Positions 1-9,500 of a DNA stretch of 14,452 nucleotides are shown here, piece by piece. Position numbers and translations under genes: made by a program. Position 1 is the first letter of the stretch; every line of letters starts with the position of its first letter. The notes under the pieces were generated by a model, which saw nothing but the letters and a program-made list of their open reading frames with translations, had not been told where the DNA came from and searched no databases. This stretch comes from Proteobacteria bacterium UBA4656 (GTDB lineage Bacteria; Pseudomonadota; Gammaproteobacteria; Xanthomonadales; Ahniellaceae): the NCBI GenBank assembly GCA_002405525.1, contig DHLY01000010.1, positions 40,169 through 54,620 of the forward strand, written 5' to 3'.

Positions 1-698
1 GCGAGCAGCACGCTGGCCGCGGCGATGGCCGCCGCGGCGGGCAGGTGGATGTAGCCCCAGGTCGCCGCCGGCAGATCCGCGGCATCGCGACCGCCCCAGG
101 CGTATCCCGCCGCGGACGCCAGCGCGATCGCGAAGCCGCAGGCCGCCGAGGTGCCGACCGCGCGCACGGGCACCGCTCCGAACCGGATCAGCAGCGGCAC
201 CGTCATCGAGCCGCCACCGATCCCGACCAGGGCCGACACCGCGCCGATCATGCCGCCCCAAAGCGTCAGCGACCGGCCGGCCGGCACGGTGCCGGCGTCG
301 CCGTCCGCCACGACCCGGCGGGTCGCGAGCTGGATCGCGGCCGCGAAGCAGAAGGCGGCAACGCCCAACCGCAGCACCAGATCCGGTAGCCGGTCGGCGA
401 CCAGCGCTCCGGCCGCGCCACCGACCAGCAGCCCCGGCACCAGGGCATGAACGGTCGGCCACATCACCGACCCGCGCGCGAGGTGCGCACGGGTTGATGA
501 CAGCGAGGTGGCGAGGATGGTGGCCAGGGAAGTCGCCAGCGCGACGTGGATCACCGCGCCCGGCGGCACGCCCTGACCGGGCAGGATCCAGGCCAGGGCA
601 GCGACGATCACCAGACCGCCGCCGACCCCGAGCAGGCCGGCCAGCAGCCCGGCGGCCGCGCCGATCGCAAGGAAGGCGGCCAGCGCAAGCAGACTCAC
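1..698 (-). CDS. TSUP (TauE/SafE) family membrane transporter, 3'-truncated by the window edge
   Basis: Reading the minus strand from a GTG at 698 gives an uninterrupted 232-codon frame that runs off the left edge. The family usually has about 250-260 residues, so only a little of the C-terminus is missing. The protein is almost wholly hydrophobic. It shows the duplicated TauE/SafE signature: a glycine-rich GLLAGLLGVGGGLV stretch near residues 18-31, repeated in the second half as ALVGIGGGSMTVPLL after a short polar linker. Family members are inner-membrane permeases linked to export or uptake of sulfite, sulfonates or other organic anions; the substrate cannot be read here. I chose GTG because no in-frame ATG lies at this end and no start was evident in the short upstream in-frame stretch I read. 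A convincing Shine-Dalgarno is lacking. It is divergent from slt with 74 bp between the starts. The family call is firm; the exact start is moderate. Confidence 0.88.
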   Translation of the reverse strand, partial: MSLLALAAFLAIGAAAGLLAGLLGVGGGLVIVAALAWILPGQGVPPGAVIHVALATSLATILATSLSSTRAHLARGSVMWPTVHALVPGLLVGGAAGALVADRLPDLVLRLGVAAFCFAAAIQLATRRVVADGDAGTVPAGRSLTLWGGMIGAVSALVGIGGGSMTVPLLIRFGAVPVRAVGTSAACGFAIALASAAGYAWGGRDAADLPAATWGYIHLPAAAAIAAASVLL

Positions 699-772
699 CC
701 GAAGCGCCCCGGATTCTGCACACCGCTCCGCACTAAGATCCCCCTCCGCCCCGAGCTTGCAAGCCGCACCGC
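699..772. promoter_or_regulatory. Divergent intergenic region between the TSUP gene and slt
   Basis: This 74-bp gap must hold the start signals of both divergent genes. On the plus strand, TAAGAT at 734-739 is a possible -10 for slt (4 of 6 matches to the consensus), about 33 bp upstream of the ATG, but no good -35 precedes it. A perfect 10-bp palindrome, GCTTGCAAGC, lies at 755-764 just before the slt start. It could be a small operator or chance. Neither gene has a strong Shine-Dalgarno here. The region is assigned by position, and the individual boxes are weak. Confidence 0.3.
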
Positions 773-2752
773 ATGGACGTCCGCCGCCTTTTCGTCGCCC
801 TGTTGCTGTCCGGCCTGGCCGCTGGCGCCGTCGCGGCCGAGCCCACGTCGGCGCAGCGCCGCGAATTCATCGCCGCCCTGGAGGCCGCTCGCACCGGCCC
901 GCCCGGGCGCTGGCAGGAACTGGCCCGTGGCCTGCAAGACTACCCGCTCGCGCCATGGCTCGAGCACCACGCGCTGGCTCGCGACCCCGAGCGTGCCGAC
1001 CCTGCGCTGGTGCAGGACTTCCTCGCCCGCGAACAGGGCACGCTGGCGGGCGAGCGCCTGCGCAGCCTGTGGCTGCACCGGCAAGCTGCTCACCGGCACT
1101 GGGACCGGTTCCTCGCCGTCTGGGCGCCACAGGACGACGTCGGCCTGCGCTGCCGGCATGTCGAGGCGCGGATCGCCCGCGGGCCGAACGACGGACTCGC
1201 CGCCGAGGCGCGCACGCTGTGGCTGGTCGGCGAGTCGCTGCCGACCGACTGCGATCCGATGATCGCCTGGCTGCGCGGGCAGGACGCGCTGGATGCCGCC
1301 ATGGTCTGGCAGCGGATCGAGCTCGCCGCGCGCGCGCGAAACGGCGGACTGCTCGCCGCGCTGGCCGCATACCTGCCGGAACCCGCCGCCGCGGAGGCCC
1401 GCCGCTACGCCGTGCTGGCGCGCGACCCGGGTCGCGCGCTCGCGCAGGCCGGCGTCTGGGCCGATACCCCCCGCGCGCGCCGCCACGTCGCGCTGGCGGT
1501 TGCATCCCTGGCGCGCCGCGACCACGTGCTCGCGGGGCGGCGCTGGGATGCGCTGGCATCGCGCTTCGACTTCGACACCGCCGATCGCGCGCTGGCGATC
1601 GGCGCGATCGCCCTGCACAAGGCGGCCGGATACCAGCCGGACGCCGCCGAATGGCTGTTGCGCCTGCCCGCGGATGGCGTCGATCCCGCGGTGCGCGAAT
1701 GGGGTCTGCGCGATGCGCTGGCGCGCCGCGACTGGACGGCGGCCCGCGGCGCGCTCGACGCGCTCGCTCCCGCGCAGCGGCGGGAACCGCGCGCACGCTG
1801 GCTGCACGGGCGGCTGCTCGAACTCGAAGGCGAGCCGCAGGCCGCGCTCGCCGCCTGGGACCCGCTGGCCGCGGAGGCGAACTTTCATGGATTCCTGGCC
1901 GCCGACCGACTGGACCGCGATTACCGGATCTGCGCCGAGCCCGCGGTCGGAGACCCTGCGCTGGCGGCGCGGGCGGCGGCCGACCGCGGCGTGGCGCGCG
2001 CCCTCGAGTGGCACGCGCTCCGCCGGATGGAGCAAGCGCGCCGCGAGTGGGACTTCGCGCTGGCGCGGCTGGACGGCGCGGCGCGGCCGGCAGCCGTGGC
2101 GCTGGCCGCAGCGCGGGGCTGGATCGATCGTGGCCCGCTGACCCTGCTGCGGCCCGATGAACAACGCCACTATGCGCTGCGATTCCCGATTGCCCACCGC
2201 GACGAGGTCGAATCGCACGCGCGTCGCCTCGGGCTGGACGCCGCGCTGGTGCTGGGCCTGATCCGCGCCGAGAGCGCATGGGTGACCGACGCCCGCTCCG
2301 CCGCCGACGCACGCGGGCTGATGCAGTTGCTGCCCTCGAGCGCGAAAGCGCTCGCGCGGCGCGAGAAACTGCCCTTCGCAGGACCGAACGACCTGTATCG
2401 CCCGCCGGTTGCGATCGCCCTCGGCACCCGCCATCTCGCCGACGACCTCGCGCGCTGGGACGGCCGCGAGTGGGCGGCGGCCGCGGCCTACAACGCCGGA
2501 CCCGCGCCGGTCCAGCGCTGGCTGGACGCGCGCGGCGACCTGCCGACGGACCTGTGGATCGAAACCATCCCGTTCCGCGAAACGCGCGAGTATGTGCCGC
2601 GCGTGCTCGCCTTCGCGACCCTTTACGATTGGCGCCTCGGCCGCGAGCCGGAGCGCATCTCGACCCGCCTCGGACTGCCCGCCACCGCCGCCACCGCCGC
2701 GGTCGCCTGCGCGGCACCGCCCCCCTCCACGCCATCGACCGCCACGCCATGA
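773..2752 (+). CDS. slt: Soluble lytic murein transglycosylase (Slt70-like)
   Basis: This 659-residue protein is close to E. coli Slt70 (about 645) in length and layout. It starts with a signal peptide (MDVRR, then a hydrophobic core, probable cleavage after AVAA near residue 22), so it acts in the periplasm. Residues of about 25-450 are Ala/Arg/Leu-rich helical sequence, as expected for the ring-shaped U domain. The catalytic SLT domain lies at about 475-620: the general acid Glu500 in LIRAES, the GLMQLLP motif at 515-521 and AAYNAGP at 571-577. The family cleaves the MurNAc-GlcNAc bond of peptidoglycan to give 1,6-anhydroMurNAc products. The C-terminus ends in a low-complexity Ala/Pro/Thr tail of about 24 residues. 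Its stop overlaps the next gene's ATG (ATGA at 2749-2752), so the two are probably co-transcribed and translationally coupled. The Shine-Dalgarno is poor. Confidence 0.93.
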   Translation: MDVRRLFVALLLSGLAAGAVAAEPTSAQRREFIAALEAARTGPPGRWQELARGLQDYPLAPWLEHHALARDPERADPALVQDFLAREQGTLAGERLRSLWLHRQAAHRHWDRFLAVWAPQDDVGLRCRHVEARIARGPNDGLAAEARTLWLVGESLPTDCDPMIAWLRGQDALDAAMVWQRIELAARARNGGLLAALAAYLPEPAAAEARRYAVLARDPGRALAQAGVWADTPRARRHVALAVASLARRDHVLAGRRWDALASRFDFDTADRALAIGAIALHKAAGYQPDAAEWLLRLPADGVDPAVREWGLRDALARRDWTAARGALDALAPAQRREPRARWLHGRLLELEGEPQAALAAWDPLAAEANFHGFLAADRLDRDYRICAEPAVGDPALAARAAADRGVARALEWHALRRMEQARREWDFALARLDGAARPAAVALAAARGWIDRGPLTLLRPDEQRHYALRFPIAHRDEVESHARRLGLDAALVLGLIRAESAWVTDARSAADARGLMQLLPSSAKALARREKLPFAGPNDLYRPPVAIALGTRHLADDLARWDGREWAAAAAYNAGPAPVQRWLDARGDLPTDLWIETIPFRETREYVPRVLAFATLYDWRLGREPERISTRLGLPATAATAAVACAAPPPSTPSTATP

Positions 2753-3702
2753 GCAAGAACCCCCGCCCCATCGTCGTCCTCGGCGGCACCGGCTTCGTCG
2801 GCAGCCACCTCGTGCCGCGGCTGGCTGCCGCCGGGCATCCGGTCCTCGTACTGTCGCGCAACCGCGAGAAGCAACGGCAGCTCGCGGTGATCCCGCAGGT
2901 GACGGTGCGCAGCGCGGACGTCCACTCGCGGTCGGTGCTGGCGCAGCACTTCGCCGGCGCCGAGGCCGTGGTCAACCTGGTCGGCATCCTCAACGAGGCG
3001 GGCTTCGACGGCTCGGGCTTCCGCCGCGCGCACGTCGATCTGCCGCGCACGGTGATCGGCGCGATGGCCGATGCGGGCGTCAGCCGCCTGCTGCACATGA
3101 GTTCGCTCAAGGCCGGCCGAGGCGACAGCCATTACCTGCGCACGCGCGGCGAAGCCGAGGCCCTGGTCCGCGCCTCCGACACCCGGTGGACGATCTTCCA
3201 GCCGTCGGTGATCTTCGGACCCGGCGACGGCCTGTTCGAGCGCTTCGCGGGCCTGCTGCGACTGGCGCCCCTCATGCCGCTGGGCCGGCCGGACGCGAAA
3301 CTCGCCCCGGTCTACGTCGGCGACGTCTGCGAAGCCTTCGTGCGCGCGCTCGGCGCCCCCTCCACCATCGGCCGTACCTACGAACTCTACGGTCGCGCGA
3401 TGACGCTGCGCGAGATCGTCGCCTACACCCGCGCGCAGCTCGGACTGCGGCGGCCGATCATCGGCCTGCCCGACGCCCTCGGTTGGGCGCAGGCGGCGCT
3501 GCTGGGGCTGGTGCCCGGCAAGCCGCTGTCGCTGGACAACTGGAGGTCGCTGGCGGTGGACTCGGTGGGCACGGTCGACGGGCTTGCCGCGCTGGGCATC
3601 GTGCCGACCCCCGTCGATGCGGTGGTGCCGCGGATGCTGCGCGGCGAACTCGGCAGGCAGGACGAACTCGACCGCTACCGCAGCCGCCGCGACGGCGGCT
3701 GA
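2749..3702 (+). CDS. NDUFA9-like NAD(P)-binding protein (atypical extended SDR family)
   Basis: A 317-residue cytosolic protein with an N-terminal Rossmann fold: LGGTGFVG at 11-18 holds the GxxGxxG dinucleotide motif, SRN at 37-39 follows the second strand and NLVGIL lies at 76-81. This matches the atypical SDR group annotated as 'complex I NDUFA9 subunit family', named after a mitochondrial complex I accessory subunit. In bacteria the role is uncertain: quinone or respiratory-chain association has been suggested, and no reaction can be assigned. The usual YxxxK pair appears as Tyr129...Arg133 (YLRTR), so the catalytic lysine is replaced by arginine. That fits a structural, NADPH-binding role rather than a dehydrogenase. 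I chose the ATG that overlaps the slt stop (ATGA) because the Rossmann strand begins only a few residues later. The same frame is open upstream inside slt, but that part has no homology. cca follows after 58 bp. Confidence 0.85.
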   Translation: MSKNPRPIVVLGGTGFVGSHLVPRLAAAGHPVLVLSRNREKQRQLAVIPQVTVRSADVHSRSVLAQHFAGAEAVVNLVGILNEAGFDGSGFRRAHVDLPRTVIGAMADAGVSRLLHMSSLKAGRGDSHYLRTRGEAEALVRASDTRWTIFQPSVIFGPGDGLFERFAGLLRLAPLMPLGRPDAKLAPVYVGDVCEAFVRALGAPSTIGRTYELYGRAMTLREIVAYTRAQLGLRRPIIGLPDALGWAQAALLGLVPGKPLSLDNWRSLAVDSVGTVDGLAALGIVPTPVDAVVPRMLRGELGRQDELDRYRSRRDGG

Positions 3703-3722
3703 TCGCGCGCGACCGGCGGCTG
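3681..3722 (+). repeat. GC-rich hairpin across the NDUFA9-like stop codon, with a duplicated right arm
   Basis: CAGCCGCCG at 3681-3689 pairs perfectly with CGGCGGCTG at 3693-3701 around a CGA loop. The 9-bp stem overlaps the TGA stop at 3700-3702. The same right arm, CGGCGGCTG, recurs at 3714-3722, so the left arm could pair with either copy. The flanks are also similar (CGCGAC before the first, CGCGACC before the second), so the two right arms look like a short imperfect duplication with a 21-bp period. No T-run follows, so it is not a standard intrinsic terminator. It could slow transcription or translation into cca, or stabilise the upstream message. Confidence 0.5.
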
Positions 3723-3760
3723 GCGTACAGTCGATCCGGGTCCCGCGGACGCAGTCGACG

Positions 3761-4996
3761 ATGCAGGCTTACCTGGTGGGCGGTGCGGTGCGCGACGCCC
3801 TGCTCGGGCGCCCGGTCGTTGATCGCGACTGGGTGGTGGTCGGGCAGACCGCACAGGCGATGCTCGAGCGCGGCTTCCGGCCGGTGGGGCGAGACTTTCC
3901 GGTGTTTCTGCACCCCGCGACGAACGAGGAGTACGCGCTCGCGCGCACCGAGCGCAAGAGTGGCCACGGCTACCATGGATTCGTTTTCCACGCCGATCCG
4001 TCGGTCACGCTGGAGGACGACCTGCGCCGCCGCGACCTCACGATCAACGCCATCGCGCAGGCGCCGGACGGTGGCCTGGTCGATCCCTTCGGCGGCATGC
4101 ACGACCTCCAGGCGAGAGTGCTGCGCCACGTCTCGCCGGCCTTCGTCGAGGACCCGCTGCGCGTGCTGCGGGTGGCGCGCTTCGTCGCTCGCTTCGCGCC
4201 GCTGGGATTCCGCGTCGCCGACGAGACCCTGGCCCTGATGCGCGCCGTAGCCGGGGCGGGAGAACTCGCGCACCTGGTCCCGGAACGGGTGTGGGCCGAG
4301 ACCGAGAAGGCGCTGCGCGAGCCGCGCCCGGGGCTGTTCCTGCGCGTGCTGCGCGAGACCGGCGCACTGGCGGTGCTGCTGCCGGAAGTCGACCGCCTGT
4401 ACGGCGTGCCGCAGCGCCCCGAGTACCACCCGGAAATCGACGCCGGGCTGCACCAGGAGATGGTCAGCGACATGGCGGCGCGCCTCGCGCCCGGCGACAG
4501 CCAGGTCGGCCTGGCCGCCCTGCTGCACGACCTCGGCAAGGGGATCACGCCGGCCGAGCAGTGGCCGAGGCACATCGGCCACGAGCACGCCGGCCTGCCG
4601 CTGGTCGAGGCGGTCTGCACGCGACTGAAGCTGCCCGCCGAGCATGCCGCGTCGGCGCGCCACGCCTGCCGCCACCACCTGCAGGTGCACCGCGCCGCGG
4701 AGTTGAAGCCGGGCACGGTGCTGTCACTGTTCGAGGCGATCGACGCCTTCCGCCGTCCGGACCGCCTGCGGGTGCTGCTGCTGGCCTGTGAAGCCGACCA
4801 GCGCGGCCGCCTCGGACGCGAGGAATCCGACTATCCGCAGGCCCGCTACCTGCGCGCCTGCTTCGAAACCGCGCGCGCGGTCACCGCCACGCCCTTCGTC
4901 GCGCGGGGCCTCGCCGGCAAGGCCGTTGGCGCCGCGATCCAGCAGGCCCGGACCGCTGCGATCGCGCACCTGCGCGAGGTGCACTTCAAGTCCTGA
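3761..4996 (+). CDS. cca: Multifunctional CCA tRNA nucleotidyltransferase with HD domain
   Basis: This 411-residue protein lines up with the E. coli enzyme almost residue for residue. It adds or repairs the 3'-terminal CCA of tRNA in the cytosol without a template, using CTP and ATP. The class II NTase motifs are all present: YLVGGAVRD at 4-12, the metal-binding DRDW with Asp21 and Asp23, RRDLTIN at 90-96 and EDPLR at 130-134. The C-terminal HD phosphohydrolase domain of the gammaproteobacterial enzyme is intact, with HDLGKG at 256-261 and GHEHAG further on, so phosphatase and phosphodiesterase activity is expected as in E. coli. The start at 3761 gives the standard MQAYLVGG terminus. The frame is open upstream to 3584, but that extra part is not like the family. 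The Shine-Dalgarno is weak. The gene is convergent with the outer-membrane factor gene, with 67 bp between the stops. Confidence 0.96.
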   Translation: MQAYLVGGAVRDALLGRPVVDRDWVVVGQTAQAMLERGFRPVGRDFPVFLHPATNEEYALARTERKSGHGYHGFVFHADPSVTLEDDLRRRDLTINAIAQAPDGGLVDPFGGMHDLQARVLRHVSPAFVEDPLRVLRVARFVARFAPLGFRVADETLALMRAVAGAGELAHLVPERVWAETEKALREPRPGLFLRVLRETGALAVLLPEVDRLYGVPQRPEYHPEIDAGLHQEMVSDMAARLAPGDSQVGLAALLHDLGKGITPAEQWPRHIGHEHAGLPLVEAVCTRLKLPAEHAASARHACRHHLQVHRAAELKPGTVLSLFEAIDAFRRPDRLRVLLLACEADQRGRLGREESDYPQARYLRACFETARAVTATPFVARGLAGKAVGAAIQQARTAAIAHLREVHFKS

Positions 4997-5063
4997 ACGC
5001 CGCGCGCGGGCGCTCGAGCTGCGGCGGGATCCCGCACGCCGCCAGGCCCCGGGCCCTCGAACC
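4997..5063. other. Convergent intergenic gap between cca and the outer-membrane factor gene
   Basis: Two transcription units end here tail to tail. The 67 bp contain GC-rich symmetry: a perfect 12-bp palindrome GCGGGATCCCGC at 5024-5035, nested inside possible arms GCGGCG at 5021-5026 and CGCCGC at 5037-5042. A transcription stop for both strands is expected at this position. There is no T-run on either side, so I do not call an intrinsic terminator. Confidence 0.3.
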
Positions 5064-6515
5064 TCACCGCGCCGCCGCGTCCGCGGCCATTCCGGGCGCG
5101 GCCTGCGCGAAGTCGCCCGCCAGCGCCTTGTACAGAGCGGCCAGTGCGGTGGCGCGCTGCGCCACCGCGGTCGCATGCTGGTCCTCGAGGTCGAGCTGGG
5201 TACGCTCGGCATCCAGGACCTCGAGGGCGTCGGAGGCCCCGGCATCGAACCGCGTCCGCGCCAGCGCCGTGGCATCGCGGCCGCGCTCGACCGCCTGCGC
5301 CAGCGCGCTCGCGGCGCGGTTCGAGGCCCGATAGCCTGCGAGCGCGTTTTCGGTTTCCTCCAGCGCCAGCAGCAGCACCTCGTCGTAGCGCGCGAGCGCC
5401 AGCGCGGCGCGCGCCTCGCTGGCCCGCACGCGCTGCCGCACGCTGCCGGCGTCGAGGAAACTCCACGACAGAGAGGGGCCGAAGTTCCAGCGCTTGGCGA
5501 AATCCTCGCCGAGGTCGCCGACCGCCTGTCCGGTCCAGCCACCGGCGCCGAGCAGGCTCAGGCGCGGAAAGAACTCCGATACCGCGACGCCGACGCGCGC
5601 CGTGGCAGCGGCGAGCTCGCGCTCCGCCTGGCGCACGTCAGGACGCCTGCGCAGCCAGTCTTGCGGCTTGCCGATCCCGACCAGGGCCGGCATCGCCGGC
5701 AGCGCCGCAGGAGGTCCCAGCACCTCGCGAAGCGTCGCGACCGGCTGCGCGGTCAGCGCCGCGAGCCGCTGCTCCTGCCGCGCCACCGCCGCCTCGGTGC
5801 CCGGCAGGCGCGACGCGATGGCGAGGCCCAGCGCGTTCGACCGCGCGACGTCGAGATCGGAACCGCGGCCGGCGTCGCGTCGCAGTTCCAGCAGGGCGAG
5901 GTTCTCGGCCAGGTTCTCCACGTTGCGGCGCTGCACGCGCAGACGTTCCTGCTCGGCGCGCAGGTTGAAGTAGGCCTGGGCGACCTCGGCGATCACCGAC
6001 TGGCGCGCGGCGGCGAGCGCGGCGGCCGCCGCCTCCTCGTCGGCGCGCGCCGCACGGCGCAGGTTGCGCGCACGGCCGAACAGGTCGATCTCCCATTGGA
6101 CGTCGAAGCCAGCGCGCAAGGTGTCGGTGCGTCCGATGTCCTCCGGGATGAAGGGATCGCGCCCGCTGGGCTGGCTGCGATCACCGGAGGCGGACGCCGT
6201 GACCACCGGCAACAGCGCGAAGGTTTCCAGCCCGCGCAGCGCGCGCGCCTCTTCGAGCCGCGCGGCGGCCTGCGCCAGCGTACGGTTCTGCGCGAGAGCG
6301 CGATCGATCAGCGCACCGAGCACCGGATCGTCGAACGAGGCCCACAGCGCGGACGCCGGCTGCGCCGTCGCATAGTGGTCGGCGTTGGCCTCGGCGAACG
6401 CCGCAGGCGCGGGCGCGTCGGGGCGCAGATAGGGCGGCCCCACAGCGCAGCCGGCGAGTACCATTGCCAGCGCCGGCGGCAAACCGCCCCGCGCGCGGCG
6501 AAGGAAATCACGCAT
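5064..6515 (-). CDS. Outer-membrane factor of an RND efflux pump (OprM/OprN, NodT family)
   Basis: A 483-residue protein with a lipoprotein signal peptide: MRDFLRR, a hydrophobic core, then lipobox LAGC with Cys23 as the acylated residue. It should be an acylated outer-membrane channel. The mature start (AVGPPYLRPDAP) is typical of NodT-type channels. The rest shows the two OEP repeats, rich in Ala/Arg/Leu coiled helix, for example LEEARALRGLETFALLP in the first and the LALARYDEVLLLALEETENAL region in the second. Such trimers form the exit duct through the periplasm and outer membrane for the pump encoded just upstream. The ATG overlaps the end of the permease gene by 8 nt. A strong Shine-Dalgarno, GGAGGTGA, lies inside the permease's last codons, so translation is probably coupled. 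It is the last gene of the efflux operon. Confidence 0.93.
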   Translation of the reverse strand: MRDFLRRARGGLPPALAMVLAGCAVGPPYLRPDAPAPAAFAEANADHYATAQPASALWASFDDPVLGALIDRALAQNRTLAQAAARLEEARALRGLETFALLPVVTASASGDRSQPSGRDPFIPEDIGRTDTLRAGFDVQWEIDLFGRARNLRRAARADEEAAAAALAAARQSVIAEVAQAYFNLRAEQERLRVQRRNVENLAENLALLELRRDAGRGSDLDVARSNALGLAIASRLPGTEAAVARQEQRLAALTAQPVATLREVLGPPAALPAMPALVGIGKPQDWLRRRPDVRQAERELAAATARVGVAVSEFFPRLSLLGAGGWTGQAVGDLGEDFAKRWNFGPSLSWSFLDAGSVRQRVRASEARAALALARYDEVLLLALEETENALAGYRASNRAASALAQAVERGRDATALARTRFDAGASDALEVLDAERTQLDLEDQHATAVAQRATALAALYKALAGDFAQAAPGMAADAAAR

Positions 6516-9500
6516 GGCTCACCTCCGCGGCGCGCTTGCGCTCGAATCGTTGCGCAAGGCGCCGGATGACGACGTAGAACACCGGCGTGAAGAACAGCCC
6601 GAAGAAGGTCACCCCGAGCATGCCGAAGAACACGGTCACGCCCATCACGTGGCGCACCTCGGCACCGGCGCCGGAGGCGAACACCAGCGGCACCACGCCC
6701 ATGATGAAGGCGAACGAGGTCATCAGGATCGGGCGCAGTCGCAGGCGGCAGGCCTCGACCGCGGCATCCACGATGTGGCGCCCCTGGTCCTCGAGTTCGC
6801 GCGCGAACTCCACGATCAGGATCGCGTTCTTGCACGCCAGGCCCATCAGCACCACCAGCCCGATCTGGGTGAACACGTTCATGTCGATGATGGTCGGCGG
6901 CGCCGCGGTCATCGGATCGATCCAGCCGAGCAGGATCTGCGCCACGAACCACAGGCCGTTGGCCTGATTCAACACCCAGATGCCGGCCAGCGCGGACAGC
7001 AGGCACATCGGCACGATCAGGATCACCGCCAGCGGCAGCGACCACGATTCGTAGAGTGCCGCCAGCACGAGGTAGACGAACAGCACGCACAGCGGCAGCA
7101 CCAGGAACTGCGCGATGCCCTGGTTGACCTGCTGGTAGGTCAGGCCGGTGAACTCCAGCGCCATGCCGCGCGGCAGCACCCGGTCGGCGGTCTCGCGCGC
7201 GATGCGCACCGCGTCGCTGGCGCTCACCGCGGCAGGGTCTAAGGGGCTGGCACTCAGGTCGGCTGCGGGATAACCGTTGTAGCGCACCACCGGGTCGGGC
7301 CCGAAGCTCGGCACCATCGACACCACGCTGCCGAGCGGGACCATCTCGCCGCGCTCGTTGCGCACCTGCAGGCGCGCCACGTCGCCGACCTCATCCCGGA
7401 ACGGCGCGTCGGCCTGTGCATAGACTGCGAAGGTGCGCCCGAACAGGTTGAAGTCGTTGACGTAGGCGCTGCCGAGGTAGACCTGCAGGGTGTCGTAGAC
7501 GTCGGTCAGCCGCAGGCCCGACTCCTTGACCTTGGTGCGGTCGACCACGGCGTCGATCTGCGGCACGTTGGCCTGGAAGGACGAGAAGGCCGAGCCGGGC
7601 CCGAATCCGGGCGACTGGCTGACCAGGCCCGCCAGCGCCTGGGTCGCGGTATTGAGTTCGCCGTAGCCGGCACGCTGGCGGTCGACGACGTAGGACTCGA
7701 CGCCGGCAGCGTTGCCGTACCCGGATACCGGGGGCGGCATGAAGGCGAAGGCCAGGCCATCCTGGATCGTACCGAACTGCGCGGTCAGCTCGCCGGCGAT
7801 CGCCGCGGCCGGCTTGGGCAGGTCCTCCGGCTCATCGAGCCCGATGAACATCACCCCGACGTTCGGCGTGCTCACGAAGTGGATGGCATTGAGGCCGGGG
7901 AACTGCACCACGTCGGCCACGCCCGGGGTGGCCATGGCAATCTCGCCCATGCGCTGCATCGCCGCTTCCGTGCGCTCCAGGGTCGCGCCCTCGGGCAACT
8001 GCACCCCGGCGAACAGATACTGCTTGTCCTGCGTCGGGATGAAGCCGCCGGGCACCTGGGTGAAGCCGAGCACCGTCACGCCGAGCAGTACGCCATAGAT
8101 CGCAAGCAGTCTCGGCGCGCGGGCGATGGTGCCGCCGATGCGGCCGCCGTAGCGCTCGCTCGAACGCTTGAAGCGCGCGTTGAAGGCGGCGAAGAAGCGG
8201 CCGAACAGACCCTCGATGCCGCGCGCCAGCACGTCCTTCGGCGCGCCGCGCGGCTGCAGCAGCACCGCCGCCAGCGCCGGGCTCAAGGTCAGCGAGTTGA
8301 ACGCCGAGATCAGCACGGAAGCCGCGATGGTGACCGCGAACTGGCGGTAGAACTGCCCGGTCACGCCGTCGATGAAGGCGATCGGCACGAACACCGCGGC
8401 CAGCACCAGCGAGATCGCGACGATCGGGCCCGAAACCTCGCCCATCGCCTTGTGCGCGGCGGCCAGCGGTGACAGACCCTCCTCGATGTGGCGCTCGACG
8501 TTCTCCACCACCACGATCGCGTCGTCGACCACGATGCCGATCGCCAGCACCAGGCCGAACAGGGTCAGCACGTTGATCGAATAGCCGAGCAGCAGCAGGA
8601 CCGCGAAGGTGCCGACCACGGACACCGGCACCGCCAGCAGCGGGATCACCGAGGCGCGCCAGGTCTGCAGGAACACCACCACCACCACCACCACCAGCAG
8701 CACCGCTTCCAGCAGGGTGCTGACCACCGAATCGATGGATCTGCGCACGAATACCGTCGGATCATAGGCGACCTCCCACGACACGCCCTCGGGGAAGGTC
8801 TGCGCCAGTTCCGCCATCCGCGCGCGCACCGCGTCCGACAACGCGATCGAGTTGGCGCCGGGCGCCTCGAAGATCGCGATCGCCGCGGCCTGCCGGTTGT
8901 TGAGGTAGGAGTCCAGCGCGTAGGTATTCGACCCCAGTTCCACGCGCGCCACGTCGCGCAGGCGGGTGACAGCGCCGTCGGCGCTGGTCTTGAGGACGAT
9001 CTCGCCGAACTGCTCCGGGGTCTCCAGCCGCCCGCGCGCGTTGACCAGCAACTGCACGGCGGCGCCGCCCGGCTGCGGCGATGCGCCGATCGCCCCGGCG
9101 GACACCTGCACGTTCTGTTCGCCGATCGCACCCACGATGTCGAGCGCGGTCAGGCCGCGCTGCGCGGCCTGGTCGGGGTCGATCCAGACCCGCATCGCGT
9201 AGTTGCCGGCGCCGAACGACTGGGCCTGGCCGACGCCGCGCAGGCGCGCGAGTTCGTCGCGAACGTTGAGGGCGGCGAAGTTGGACAGGTACAGCCCGTC
9301 GTAGCGCCCGTCCGGCGACACCAGGTGCACGACCATGGTGATGTTGGGCGAGCTCTTGGCGGTGGTGACGCCCAGCGCGCGCACCGCCTCGGGCAGGCGC
9401 GGCAAGGCCTGCGCGACGCGGTTCTGCACCTGCACCGCGGCGAGGTCGATGTCGGTGCCCAGCGCGAAGGTGACGCTGAGCGACAGCGTGCCGTCGGACG

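Noticed and set aside
695..2434. Minus-strand open frame of 579 codons opposite slt
   Set aside because: It is a shadow of slt on the other strand: Arg/Gly/Ala-rich, no recognisable domain, and slt is certain from its catalytic motifs and signal peptide.
5021..5042. Possible bidirectional terminator between the convergent cca and channel genes
   Set aside because: There is a GC-rich stem-loop, but no T-run follows on either strand, and such symmetry is common in this GC-rich DNA.
4788..6569. Plus-strand open frame of 593 codons opposite the outer-membrane factor gene
   Set aside because: It overlaps the end of cca and the whole of a clear efflux channel gene, and its translation is repetitive Arg/Gly/Gln sequence without motifs.
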